A stretch of DNA of 64,000 bases from Azolla pinnata (taxonomy: Eukaryota > Streptophyta > Polypodiopsida > Salviniales > Salviniaceae). Position numbers and translations under genes: made by a program. The stretch spans positions 20,033 to 84,032 of the forward strand of contig JBBBWG010011557.1 in NCBI GenBank assembly GCA_037176905.1. The letters are read 5' to 3'. Of this stretch, positions 47,268 to 59,700 are shown in pieces. Position 1 is the first letter of the stretch. The number at the start of each line of letters is the position of its first letter. The notes beneath the pieces were generated by a model, which was not told the origin of the DNA, did not search any database, and worked only from the letters and a program-made list of their open reading frames with translations.

Positions 47268-50200
47268 ATGGCGGCAGCAGCTTCTGCGACAACTCCCCTG
47301 CTCCTGAACCCAGACGGCCATGGCCATCCGGATTGCCCTGGCTGCGCGCTCGCTCGCAGAAAGATGGAATCCAAACAAGTGCCAAGGAAGCAGCTCGTCC
47401 TCATAGCTTACCTCGTCCTCTGTAGTGGTAAGCAAGAATCTTCTTCTTCTTCTTCTTCTCGCTAGCAAGAATCTCTCTCTCTCTCTCTCTCTTTCTATCG
47501 GTCTATACATATTTATTCCTGGTTTAGCCATGATTGTTCCATCGTTACCGCTTCCTATCTACTTATCTTTGAGCTCCCCACTTCACCCTCTTTCGAATCC
47601 GTTTGCATCAGCCATATCCTCCCACCTGCAATCCCGTCCCCTTTTGTTCACCTCGATGCTCGTCGTGATTCCGGAGCTCGCATCTCCATTCTCCTTTGGC
47701 GCCCGAGAGCATTCCATCTCTCTTGAAAAGGCTTGCTGTTCTTTTGCTGATGCTGGCGTTGCAAAGAATGTAATGCATTTCTTCTGGGTGAAAGAAGGTT
47801 CAGAGTAATTGGCTGGTGGCCATGGAGATGGAGATGGTGTTGGTGATGGTGATGATGGTCATCCATCTCTCAGAGTTCCTGCGTCTAGATGGAGATGGTG
47901 TTGGTGATGCTGATGCTGATGCTGACGTTTGAGGTTGATGGGTGATGGATGAATGGGGATGGGTGATGGTGATCAATCTCTCACCATCATGACTATCGCG
48001 TCCTTCTTGTTGGGTGATAGTAATGATGATAGCAATATCTAAGCTGTGGATTCCTTCAAGATGGAAGCAATCTCAGAGAGATTTTGGTGGTTGGATTTTG
48101 ATGATGATCATGTGATGAATGTTTTGAAATGCTTCCTATAGAAAAACCAAGCTATGATGAATAGGAACCTCGCTGCGTTTCTTGTGTGTCTTTCATACTA
48201 TAGACTAAATTGATTGCATTGTTTATCGAGTCTGAGATCTGATTTGGGTTGTGTTTTTCCATGGCTTTCTCGATGCAGCATTGCCGATCTCATCACTCTT
48301 TCCATTCATATACTTCATGGTAATGACATGAGGTAGATCAGTCTTTGTTTTCTCCTATTTCCACCATTTACAAGGAGTGGGAAAACTGTAATATTCCAAT
48401 ATACTCTTATGTCGAAGAAGAAAGATATCACAGTTTTTACGATGGAGCTCTTTCCTTAAGAAGAAGTCTGAAGCATTTTACCCTGAATGTTTGATTGATT
48501 ATTTAGTCTTTTTCTTTTGTTTTGAAACAGGTGAGAGATTTAGGGATAGCAGAATCAGAGACGAGCATCGGCACATATGCGGGTTATGTAGGTAAAAGCA
48601 AATTTTGTTAATCATTACGAACAATTGTTTGTCTTGATTGGCATTGTTAAAGCATTGAATTATCACAATTTCATTGCATAAGGTAAGGACGTTCTTTCTA
48701 TCAGACGTGTGTATGTGGAAGAAATGGGGGGGGGGGGGGGTTCTTTGTTTACTTGAACATCCCTTGGCTATAATGGCCTTGATCTTCTATTTCGACAGCC
48801 CCGTCTTGGTTTTTTTCCCTTTTGCACAGAAGGAATTGGGTTTTTCTCGTTGTTTACCCAAACTTCCTTTGGCTGAATTGGCCTCAATCTTCTTGATGTC
48901 AAAAAGATGGGGTTTTTCATCCTTTGGCCGAAATTGATTTGATCTTCTCGATCATTGAAGCATTTTCTTGGTTTTGATTTCTTCGTATGAAACATATGTA
49001 TGCAGAAGACATGGGCTTTTTATTGCTGAAGTGAGAAATGAGGTTTCTGCTTTCTGGAATGTCCTTTGACTTAAACGGCTTTAATATTCATTCAGATAGA
49101 GCATACATTGTGAAACCTTCGAGCAAAATTTGCTTATACCTGTATCATTTCCTATTTGGCATCGCCATACGAACCTCTTACAATCTAGCAGGTTTCAGTT
49201 TTATGCTATATCTAGAACTTATTCTTGCAGGATCGGTGTTTATGTTTGGGCGGTTTCTAACGTCGACCCCTTGGGGCATGTTTTCCGATAGATTTGGCCG
49301 GAAACCTGTCATGATAATCGGTGCCATTGCAACGTAAGCCAGATCTGTAAACTTCCTCTCTCTCTCTCTCCCTCCTTGTATATGTGTGTGATTTCAATAG
49401 ATTATTGTTGATTATGTTTTTGTCTGTGTTTAGTTCAAGCTTGTTGTAATTCAAGCTTAACCCTCTTTTCTGTTGATTCTTCTCAGGATCGTGTTCAATA
49501 CGCTTTTCGGTTTCAGTACTACATATTGGGTGGCTTTGCTGTCGAGATTCTTGCTTGGATTTTGTAATGGAACGTTAGGAACTGTTCGAGTATGTGTTAC
49601 TTCTGATTGTAATGCAACTTGAAAATAAATACATGCTCTACAATGTGTTATGCATGTGAAACTTTTCTTTTTGAAATGTGGCATACTTTTATTTCTACAA
49701 TTGGTTAGGCATATGCTTCAGAGATTTGTATCGAGGAGCATCAAGCAATGGGTTTATCAGTGGTAAGCTCAGCATTTTTTCTCACTCCTAGACCGAAATA
49801 TACTTTATTTTAACTTTTGGAGGTTTATGGGATACTTATAGGTAGGAACAATGTGGGGTCTTGGTCTGATAATTGGACCCGCTATCGGTGGATATCTTGC
49901 ACTGGTATGTATTGTGTCATACAATTCGTGGTTACAAAATTTGTTCTCTTTTTATTTTGCCTCATCTCCCAAATTAGACTGATACATGTAAAAATTCGAT
50001 CCTTCTCCAATGTTTAATCTGGGATCAACGATATAATGTCAAAAACATACAATCAAGGGAAATGAGGTTGCATAAACCGTCCAATGCTACGTTGTTCATC
50101 TGTAATTTGCCAATAGCATGATGGTGTTATTGCGATCATTCTCACACATAATCAAGTTGTACTCTTTGCTTAGGTAATCTAAACACATGGGTTTAGCTTC

Positions 50201-53200
50201 CCGTCTACATGCATTTATTTGTTCACACATTTTTGTGCCTTCTGTTTTGCAGCCTAATGAGAAGTATCCAAGCCTCTTCCCAAGTGGATCTCTTTTTGAC
50301 CAGTGAGTCAAGAGTCAGAAAAATACGGCTTGCATATGTATATTTTGTTGGAATCATGTGTGATTGAAGTCATGTATCTTGGGCTTTTCAGGTACCCCTA
50401 TGCTTTACCATGTTTATGCATATCTGCATTCTCTGTGTTGGGACTTTTTGTATTCATTTGGCTTCCGGTAAGCAGATGATTTTTTACAAAATGTAGTTTA
50501 TTTTCTCTGTCCAAAGTAAATACATTACTTTCAACCAGAGAATCATGGAGATTACCATCTCTCAATACGGTGGAAATGCTCATGAGAATAGAATGATTTC
50601 TTTCTTTTCGTTTCAATCCTAACAGGAGACTGCACACAATCATGTGATCGTTATACCTGCCCAAATTTATCAAGAGAATGAGAAGAATAGCAGCAAAGAG
50701 GAACATATAGTTGATGTATCCCAAGAAAACAATGCATCAGCGGCAAATACACCATTATGGAGAAACTGGGCGATGATTGCTGCAATCTCTCTCTACTGTA
50801 TTTGGGGATTGCATGATATGGCATACTCCGAGGTTAAACTCTCTCTAGATGACAGATATTTGACAATTGTTGTGAACTATATAGTCTTTATGTATCTTGA
50901 CATTACAATGGCATACTCTTCGAGTTTAATGGTTGTCGGATATGTATAGATCTTCATATATGTTACCTTCATTTTTTCTTTTGAGATTTTGTAAAAAGAA
51001 CTTTATCTTTTGGCTACGTATGTGTATGAATGTATGAATGTATACATAGGATTACGTTATTTAAATAGTTATTGATCCTCATATGTACACCTATACCAGA
51101 TTTTCTCTCTATGGGCAGTCAGCTCTGGAACGTATGGAGGATTAGGATTGACAACTGCAGATGTGGGGAATGTCCTTGCTATAGCAGGTTTCAGATACTT
51201 TTCTTGTCTTGATAGGTTTTGATGTTTTTGGTAGAGAACAAAGAGATTTTTTCTAAGAAGCACCCTAACTATGTCTAATCATCTTGTTCTCTTTCTGTTT
51301 GCATAGGGGCTGCACTACTTCTATTTCAGGTTTTTGTGTTTCCATCGTTGGCCAAGGCAGTTGGGCCCATTTTAATAGCTCGAATTCCAGCAGTAAGAGC
51401 AACTCCCTATTCTTTAAAATGTCTTTTCTTGCTATGTCTATATATATCACCCTACCCTTCACTATTGTGAATTCATAGATGTGGTCTTATGATCGTGCAG
51501 ATTATGAATTCTCAAGACTAGTTAGATTGTTAATGCATAAATTTGGCATTATGGGTGTGTTAGATTACAAATTCACAAGACCAATTCTTAGTAGAAATGG
51601 TCTCACGAGTGTAGATATATTATATATCCTTCACTCTAGCTATATTATGAATGTATAGATTTGGTATGATTCTCTTACATCCAACTCCATGCTCAAGCTA
51701 TGCTTGGAATTTTTCTTCTTTAATTGGTTGAAAAACTCTTCAGCATGTGGCCTTAGTGGGCTGGTTCACACTAAAACATGTCTTAGATATGTGGTTCTGA
51801 CAGGCTATATCGATTGCATTAACTCTGGTTTATCCCTTGATCGCGAGGTTGAGCGGGGTAATATTATGGGTTGTGCTTATTTCAGCAGCTGTTGTCAAGA
51901 ACATCTTATCTGTAAGCTTTTTCCTTTTCTTCTCTTCTGATCATCTCAAGGCCATTCCACTGTGGCATTTCTGTATGCTATACATATGTGTTCTTGTAGT
52001 GTTTTCTAGATTTATGCTATATACGTGTTCTTGTAGTATTGTCTAGATAAATTTTGAGCAACGTTAGCACAGTTCATGCTTTTGTATTGACATCAAAATC
52101 GCCAAGGATTCTTCTCAACCCTAAACCTAAAAACTCTTTTACAATCACCATTCTCTCAACGTTGCTATTGAATCCAAAGTTAAAAAGAAATGATGGAGAT
52201 TCAACCTGTCATCATAACTTCATAGAAAGAAAGAAAAATGAAACAAATCATGGAACACTACTGAAAATAGCAGCGCATATTCTTTTCACATAAAGTTGAT
52301 ACATAATGCATGTGGCAAAGTGATGTTAAGTCAAAAAATTTATTTAAATTTGAATAAACTCATACTTTTACAATGTGGTCCTGCTTCATCCAATGTGGTG
52401 GATAACTCACAAAGGGGATAAGCATTGGCAACTTGTCTCATATATGTATGTACGTACGTACGTACGTACGTACGTACGTATGTATGCATGTATGTATATG
52501 CGGGACAATCTGTAAAGTCGGGTCATGATCGCATTGAATGGGAAAAAGAAGCTTGAAATTGGTGAATGTGATAGATTTGTTTCCATCTGTAGATCTATGA
52601 ACAAATGAGCCTTAAATGATTGAGTTGTATGAGATCTCTGATGAAAAGCGCTTTCTACTTTTACTTGGATGAACGATAAGCTTGGGATAAATCATAAATT
52701 GAAATCGAGGAGCGAAAGTTCCCACGCCATAGTGTAAGTAAAATGTTTAATCAGAGAAATACTGCCATGCTTCTCGCCCAGAATATGTATCTGACCACTT
52801 AGTCCGGAACACAGAGAAACATGCTCGTAGAAAAGAAGGATCTTAACCAAATGCTGCTTAAAAAAGAAAAGTTCGACCCAAATGAAATGACAGGAAAGGG
52901 GTAAAGTCAAAGACTTTGTTTCCATTTACTCGCATGGGAAAGTCTATGGGTTTTACCTCCAGGAACTTTGTTGTTTTATAACCACATCAATGTGTCGAGA
53001 AAGACATGGCGCTTACCTTGTTTTCTTGCAGTATGGCATATACATCATGTATTAACTTATTTTACAGGCCTTGTAAGTGAAAATGGCTCTTTAGCCAATG
53101 CGGAAAAGGAAGGGCTTTTGACTGATGTATATGATGTAAGTGGACCATGTTCTAAAACCTTTACTGATGCATATATATTCGTGCCTTGTTTTCCTTTTGG

Positions 53201-53783
53201 ACAGATAAGCTTCATCACTGGCTCGTTCCTTATGATTAACAACTCCGTGGTAAGCTTTTGTCTCCATCCTTCCCTGTACATTCACAATTTCATCAGCGGA
53301 TTTCATTTGTTCAGGAACCTACCTAAAATGGAAGAAGAAAAAGCACCCACATTAAATTATATTGTCACCAAACTTTTAACTCAAATAAGAGCTGTGGGGC
53401 GGCAACCGATTGTTGTGTCTGTGTGTAAGAGATGGATTTATGTTTTGCGCACTTTGATGGAAGGTGACAAGCAGGAGAGGGGTTGCTAATGGTATCTCCA
53501 TGACATTTATGTCGCTCTTCAAGGCCATTGGCCCTGCCTCGGCTGGAGCATTGTGAGTTGTTTTTTGTTTCAGAATTTTTCTCTTTGGTCCTATATCAAA
53601 ATAGCCCTCAGTGGGGTGGATTGCCTGATAACGGTTTCTTATGTGGGCAAATTCTTGCAGATTCTCATGGGCGGAAACCCGGATGGATTCGTCATTCCTC
53701 CCAGGTGAGAAAGAGCACAAGCCTTTGATATATTGAAATTCCATGCAAAGATACAATACATACATGCATGCATACATATATCT

Positions 53784-53817
<34 letters not shown>

Positions 53818-54071
53818 GTATCATGCCTTGCCATTTTTGGGGTTGAATTCATCTTGATGGTGCTGATGTCTTTTTCCTTCTTGCTTTTTAAGGCATGTGG
53901 ATGGTGTTTACGGTATTGGCTGTTCCGGCTTGCATATCCTTCATCATGAGCTTCGAGCCGATCCTGCCCAGCTCCATCAACAGGCCGCTTCCCGAACCCA
54001 CAATCTCGGAAGCCGAGGAGCTGAAGAATCAGGAGCTGCTACGCCGCAAATCCTCCTTCACATTTGAGTAA
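47268..54071 (+). CDS. ZIFL-type major facilitator transporter, copy A
   Basis: A membrane carrier of the ZINC INDUCED FACILITATOR(-LIKE) family, which moves metal chelators or potassium/auxin-linked cargo with protons in other plants. Exons: 47268-47427, 48279-48319, 48531-48591, 49231-49333, 49487-49589, 49709-49762, 49842-49904, 50253-50302, 50392-50467, 50626-50832, 51100-51187, 51307-51392, 51804-51911, 53205-53249, 53464-53552, 53661-53704 and 53893-54071; 518 codons in frame. Seen: the ZIFL N-terminal CPGC (Cys23, Cys26); LPISSLFPFIYF in TM1; the MFS loop 2-3 motif WGMFSDRFGRKP (102-113); the antiporter-like GLGLIIGPAIGGYLA near 180-194; a variable central loop (about 238-285); NGISMTFMSLFKAIGPASAG and LFSWAETR late in the protein. 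About 12 membrane spans are expected. Intron 1 (851 bp) holds a GATGGAGATGGTGTTGG repeat. Substrate cannot be told from sequence. Confidence 0.94.
47815..47990. repeat. GATGGTGTTGGTGATG repeat in ZIFL-A intron 1
   Basis: Irregular hexamer and nonamer units of GATGGA, GATGGT and GTTGGT, some with GATGCT. It lies wholly within intron 1. Confidence 0.7.
52440..52500. repeat. ACGT tetranucleotide run in ZIFL-A intron 13
   Basis: About eight perfect ACGT units (52449-52480) flanked by TATG units lie in the longest intron of the gene (51912-53204). ACGT is the core of bZIP sites, but the intronic position and simple-repeat form make a regulatory role doubtful. Confidence 0.85.
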
Positions 54072-54110
54072 AACTGTAAGATTCACCCCATTTTCAATCC
54101 GCCGTCGAAA

Positions 54111-54183
54111 GAGCTCACCAGTTACCACCATCTCTAGCTATTCGATAGAGCTCACCAGTTACCACCATCTCTAGCTATTCGAT
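54111..54183. repeat. Perfect 37-bp tandem duplication in the ZIFL-A 3' UTR
   Basis: GAGCTCACCAGTTACCACCA...ATTCGATA occurs twice back to back (54111-54147 and 54148-54183) without differences, so the event is recent. Confidence 0.9.
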
Positions 54184-54700
54184 TGCTCTCTTCGATACAT
54201 GCCATCGATCTCTCTTTCTCTCTCTCTTTTCCTTTTTGTAGATCTGTATTCCACATTTGAGAATTTCCTTTCTAGCGTCCTTCACACCATTGATTGTCCA
54301 GACTTTTGGCAATAAAAACCCTGCAAGAAAAGGCTGTTCCTTTGAACAGAATCCAGTGTATGTTAACAACCCGTTAAATACTAATGGTGCCAATGCATTT
54401 TGAAGCATATATATGTGTATAAATTGCTCATTTCCTCGCATTCTGATTTAGAACTTAATTGCCAAAAAAGAGTAAGAAATGAAAACAAAAAATTGCATGG
54501 CAGAAGGACTCGATCCATCAAGCACATTAGAGCTATGGTTAAGATAATGCTTGCCCATCATTGATGTCTCATTCCATGGAACCCAAAGACAATAACATTA
54601 CATTGTACTATATAAGGGTGACAAAATCTTATATGTTTATACATATCTTGAGACATATTGAATATAAATGTCTTTAACAAAGGTTATCCATTCATTAGTT
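54184..54700. other. ZIFL-A downstream flank
   Basis: Likely 3' UTR and intergenic DNA; nothing further recognised. Confidence 0.4.
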
Positions 54701-55160
54701 GACAAATCTATATATATGTATATATATCTTGGAACCCCTTGAATAAGAACGTCAAGATCTTGATAATGTATGCACTTAGCTTTTTGGCATCTTCTAGATT
54801 ATTCGCAAAAAGTATCACATCATCTACATACAGCAAAAACACGGTTTTACATCTCAAATTGTGACTTCGATGTTTTTATCTTTTACAAATTTGATAATGA
54901 TTTGTTCCAATTTATTGATGCATAAACCAAATATAGTAAATGAGAGTGGACATCCTTGTTTGACACTAATGATGTTAAAAGAAAAAACCTGAGAGTTTAT
55001 CATCTATATGCACATTATAATGTCACCTTTTTCATTTGATTCAGGAGATTGTAATCATATAATCACTCGAGACCCCAAGTTCTTCTATATGTCTCCAAAG
55101 TTTGTCGCGCGATGCTTTATCAGAAGCTCTTTTTTATCATGCATGACATCATGATTTAAA
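54700..55160 (-). mobile_element. LINE-type reverse transcriptase relic
   Basis: On the minus strand three ordered fragments of a non-LTR reverse transcriptase can be read: KASDKASRDKLWRHIEELGV (55060-55125), VKQGCPLS then FGLCINKLEQII (54895-54985), and LLYVDDVILFANNLEDAKKL (about 54775-54845), where YVDD stands for the catalytic YADD. Stops and frameshifts separate them. The KQGCPLSP-then-Y(A/V)DD layout is typical of plant LINEs. It lies in the spacer between the two ZIFL genes. Confidence 0.85.
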
Positions 55161-56787
55161 CCACATTCGAGAGAGGTAGTAGGGTAGCACTCACAACCTA
55201 TCTGGCTTTACCCCTCGCCTATTTACATAAACACTTGGTTTTCTAGCAGTGTCCAAAATATGCTTTAGTTTACGCATTATGTAATGGTTCTGTTTTCTTT
55301 GGTTCTTTCCTTTTATCGTCATTTGAAGCGCATGTTTGTATTTTGAACACAAATAATGTGCTAGGGTCGCATACAATTAGGATTTCCTTTAACTAATAGA
55401 CTAGGAACGAAAAACAAAAAAGTTTGAGTGATATTGATTAGATGTATACAAGTTGGTGATAATTAAGCGACAAGTTAATTAGTCAAAATCACAAGCCTAA
55501 GAACTACAAATGGGATTTTACTATATCAAATCCTACACAGATGAGGCAATCATTGGCTTCAAATATTTATCGCCAATTGTTGTCAGCAACTATATACATG
55601 CCAATAAGAATCAACTGTGGGATACAATGCAAAAAAAGGTTAAACAGCACGAACCTTGATTATTGGGTTAATAATAGATGAAGTAAGATAATCTCTAGAG
55701 TCATTGTCAAAGCACAAAACTATATTAATTAGGATGCAGAGCACATCAAGATGATGTTATGAAGGAGTTTGTTTGTGTTTAGTGAGAATTTTCGTGCAAA
55801 TATGAGGCTTGCAATTGCTCTCCATGTGTACATTGTACACTGCATATTTGCATGCGATCTGTACACTAAGACAAGTGACTACTTCTCAATTTCCACCGAA
55901 TCATACAATGGAGCAATTACGCAGTTGACGATTGTCGTTCAGATCTTGTCGCCAATGTGGCCCTTGGATGATTTCGGGGTGAATTGCTAAAGAACTAGAT
56001 ATTGTTCTGGCATTGACTCTTAATTTCCGATACACATGTCACACTACAAACACTCACTAGAGATTCTACATACACTTCGACCGGTTAACAGTAATCCACC
56101 TCACAAGATGCCCCATCTGTATATCAATCAAGATACAGAGCACATCAACACGACGTTACAGAGAGTTTGTTCATGTTTGGTGTGAACTTTTGTGCAAATA
56201 CGAGGCTTTCTTCTTACGCAGACTGTAGATTTGCACGAGATCTGTATATCAATAGAACAAGAAACGATCGGATAGCAGCAGATGAAGAGGAGGAGGAAAC
56301 TGAATTACCAAACCGATTTTTGAACCGCTGCCATTCAGCTTATCCAAAGAGGAGAGGAACATAAGAATCAATTAGAATTACCAAACCAATGCCATTCAGC
56401 TTTTGCTCATCCATGAGCTGTTAAAAATCCTAGATCACCCACGTTAGTCGCTAGTACAAAATAATCGGCATCGAATTTGCAGTTCGATACACCTTTTTTT
56501 TTTGTTTTTTTTTTCCCCTTTCTTCTTGTACAGAGACTCTGAGAGCTTTTTATTCGGCCGTTCGATCCAACAATCTCCCGACACAAACAGCACAGCCTTG
56601 CACACAATGTGCTCATCTTATCCGAAAAACTTTTGCAAAGAAAAGCCCTTAATGAAAAAGCCTTTTGTTTTCGTCGCGCCTTTCGTCGAGCTTTTCCCCA
56701 TGACACTTGGCATATGAAGCTTCACCACCAGCCCTAATTTGTGGTGAAAGAGGAGATATGCGTCGGTGCTGCTTGCTCGCGATGATC
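55161..56787. other. Spacer between the ZIFL genes with a 130-bp direct repeat
   Basis: About 55735-55865 and 56131-56253 are diverged direct repeats (GCAGAGCACATCAA, GAGTTTGTTYRTGTTTRGTG, TGCAAATAYGAGGCTT, GATCTGTA). They are about 400 bp apart and could be ends of a small non-autonomous element. The right part is the 3' UTR of ZIFL-B. No gene. Confidence 0.5.
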
Positions 56788-59700
56788 TCAAGCTTCTTGG
56801 GTTTCTGCTGATGCTGCTTGTTCTGATGTCGATTCGGTCATGGGCTTGTTCACAGATGATGGAAGGATGGGCTCAAAGGTACTGAAAAATGTGATCACTG
56901 CCGGCACCGTCAAAACTGTGAACACCGTCCACATGCCTGTGGGGGAAAAAAAAGGAAGAACAAAACACCCTCTCAGTTTATCTCATTCAAACTCCATGCT
57001 CTAGCTCCAAACGCCTCGAAAATCCGCTAAAAATCAAATCGAAACTTCTTGGTTTATATAATTGTTTTGTGTTTTGTTTTGTTCTTTTACTGTATCTTAT
57101 CCCTTCCTATCCTGGAAGATCGGAGGCAAGGTAGAGAACCCACAACAACATATGCTTGCACCTCAACAAAAGCTTGTGCATTTCCATAGCTCTAGTAAGG
57201 TCAAAACAAAGTAGAAGAAGAAGAAGAAAGGATCGAAACGGTTTTTTACCTGGAAGAAATGAGCTGTCTATCCGAGTTTCCGCCCACGAGAATCTGCAAT
57301 GCTCGATGTATTCGTGCAGGTTATTATCATTATCGCGGTGTGGCCAATCTTCTCCAAAGGAGTATTTACTAGATAAAAAGAGAACAGTGAAATGGGAACA
57401 GATCGGAAAAATACGACTCACAGTGCTCCGGCTGAAGCTGGTCCTACGGCTTTGAACAGCGACATGAATGTCATTGAGATTCCATTAGCAACCCCTCTCT
57501 GATATGTTGGCTGTTCATTGACATGGTGATGGGGTCATTCAACAAAGCACAGATACTTAAGGACATAGATAGAGCAAAGTGTCTTTGAGTTCCATAGGCT
57601 TTTTGAACCTCTCAAGATCACAGCCAAATACAAATATACATCATCTTCCAAAATCTTCATGAATGTGTGTATTCAGCTTACCACAGAGTTGTTAATCATG
57701 AGAAATGAGCCGGTCACAATGCAAGCCTGCAAACCAGAAGAAAAACAAAAGGAAGATCCAAACAACGCACTTTAGGGTATCATAAATGGCATCAAATCTT
57801 TGAAAAAAAAGAAACGATATCAGTGCTGCCGAATCTATCTCCGGGAGAAAAAGGTGAAAAAGTATGAAGCACAATGATATTGAGAAATTCGTGCTTCAGA
57901 AGGACAACATTCTTGGAAATAAAAGAAAAGAACATAGGAAAGATGAGCCAGGGCCAAGTAAACTAGCACTGTGGCGATTCCATAACACAATGCAATGAAT
58001 ATTTCTTCCAGATATAGTGAACCAAATTCTTCCAGATATAACACAGGGCCAAGACTGTATGGATGAGAGAGACCCCTATCACACAATACATGTGTTGTGA
58101 TCGTGCCCAAGTATCCACTTGTAATCCTCCCTGCTCTCAACATACCTCTTGTCAGCTGATATCTAATGAAAATTAAGTGTAAAGGGCTACTATAAAGAAA
58201 CCGTGTTCGATAATGGCATGAATCCAGCACATTCTTGCATTGTGAGGATGTGTCTGCTTGATGGTCACAATGGAGTAAGTTTGAAGGATGAGGCTTTACT
58301 ATCTCCAGAGTCCAATATGACAACTTGTTGCTGTCTGGATATTGTACACTTTGCTCTCTAAATAAGCCTACTACTCCTGATATAATTCAAGGATAAAAGC
58401 ATCATGATGTGTGAGCTATGAGCGAAGTATAGATCAAACGTAGTTGATCGGACTCACTCAGAAAAACCCTAGTAATCATTATGCATTAGTAGGTAGCTTG
58501 CAAACTCAGGGTGTCTGAGAAAAATCCAGGTAATCCCAAGGCGATATCCGAAAGGTAGGGCCTTACATAATTACCTTGCATCATGCAAGTCCTAAGAAAC
58601 AGGAATTAAGGCCTTGTCTGGTTTCAGGTGTGAATATACAAAGTCTTTCTGGTTTAGGTGTGATATATACAAGTTTCTAGCATAAGAATCCAACTCCACA
58701 AAAGAAAAACCACGTTGAAAAGAGTTTGTGAGAATGGAATGAAGACATACAGATAGCAGATTCTTGACAACAACTGCAGAAATGAGCACTGACCACAATC
58801 CTAAGCCATTGAGCCCCACTATCAAAGGAAAACTAAGGATCAACGGAACTGATAAAACCTGTGCAAGACATTATAAAGAAGTAGAAACAGTTTCAGGTTC
58901 TCATTTAAAAAAAGTCACCATATGTACCCAAAAAGTACAGCTTTTTGCGAACTCTTACCGATGGAATACGAGCCAATAAGATGGGTCCGAACCTCTTTGC
59001 CAATAACGCGAACGCAAATATCTGAAACAAAAGCAGAGCACCTCCTACATGACAATAGTATAAACAAGGTTAATGTACTCGATTGACAAAGAAAGACTCC
59101 CAAATTTTTTGTTTATAGATAAGGCTTTGCTTGAACAAACCTGAAACAGCAAGAACATTGCCAACTTGTGCTGTTGTCAGTCCTAGTCCTCCATAAACTA
59201 CCGGACTTACTGCCCACAAAGAAAATATCTAGATAGAAAGTTTCTGGCATATGTTAATATCCGAACGTAATTGGAAAATAGGCCATACAATATAGCTGTA
59301 ATGCGCATAAAAGCAATGTGTTGACAGTCTTTTGTTGGAAATGAATGCATAAAGCTAATTAGCGACACAAATTTCAGGGTTTCAGCTTTAGGGTTTAGGA
59401 TTTAGGGTTCAAGGTCTAGGTATTTAACCTCAGAATATGCCATATCGTGTAGTCCCCAGATGCAATAAACAGAAATTGTCGATACCAATCCTCGGTTTTT
59501 CCATAGAGGTGCCTTTGTCACTCGACCATTATCTTTAATGGTATCAACCACGGGATCCTTCGGCTCCATGCTATTACTACTCTTATTCGTTTCACCATGA
59601 TCTGGTTCTTTTCGATTCAAAGGCTCAAGAATCACATGATTGTGCACACTTTCCTGTTTAGTGGAACCCAATAACAACAGCAACTTAATGTTGTAAATAA

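Noticed and set aside
46458-47385. Met/His/Cys-rich open frames upstream of ZIFL-A
   Set aside because: Repeat-derived, overlapping on both strands, no start context or domain.
53464-53500. Alternative exon 15 acceptor in ZIFL-A after GACAAGCAG
   Set aside because: It would put the exon in a frame with an early stop; the acceptor at 53463 keeps the QRGVANG-like motif in frame and gives the same exon length as ZIFL-B.
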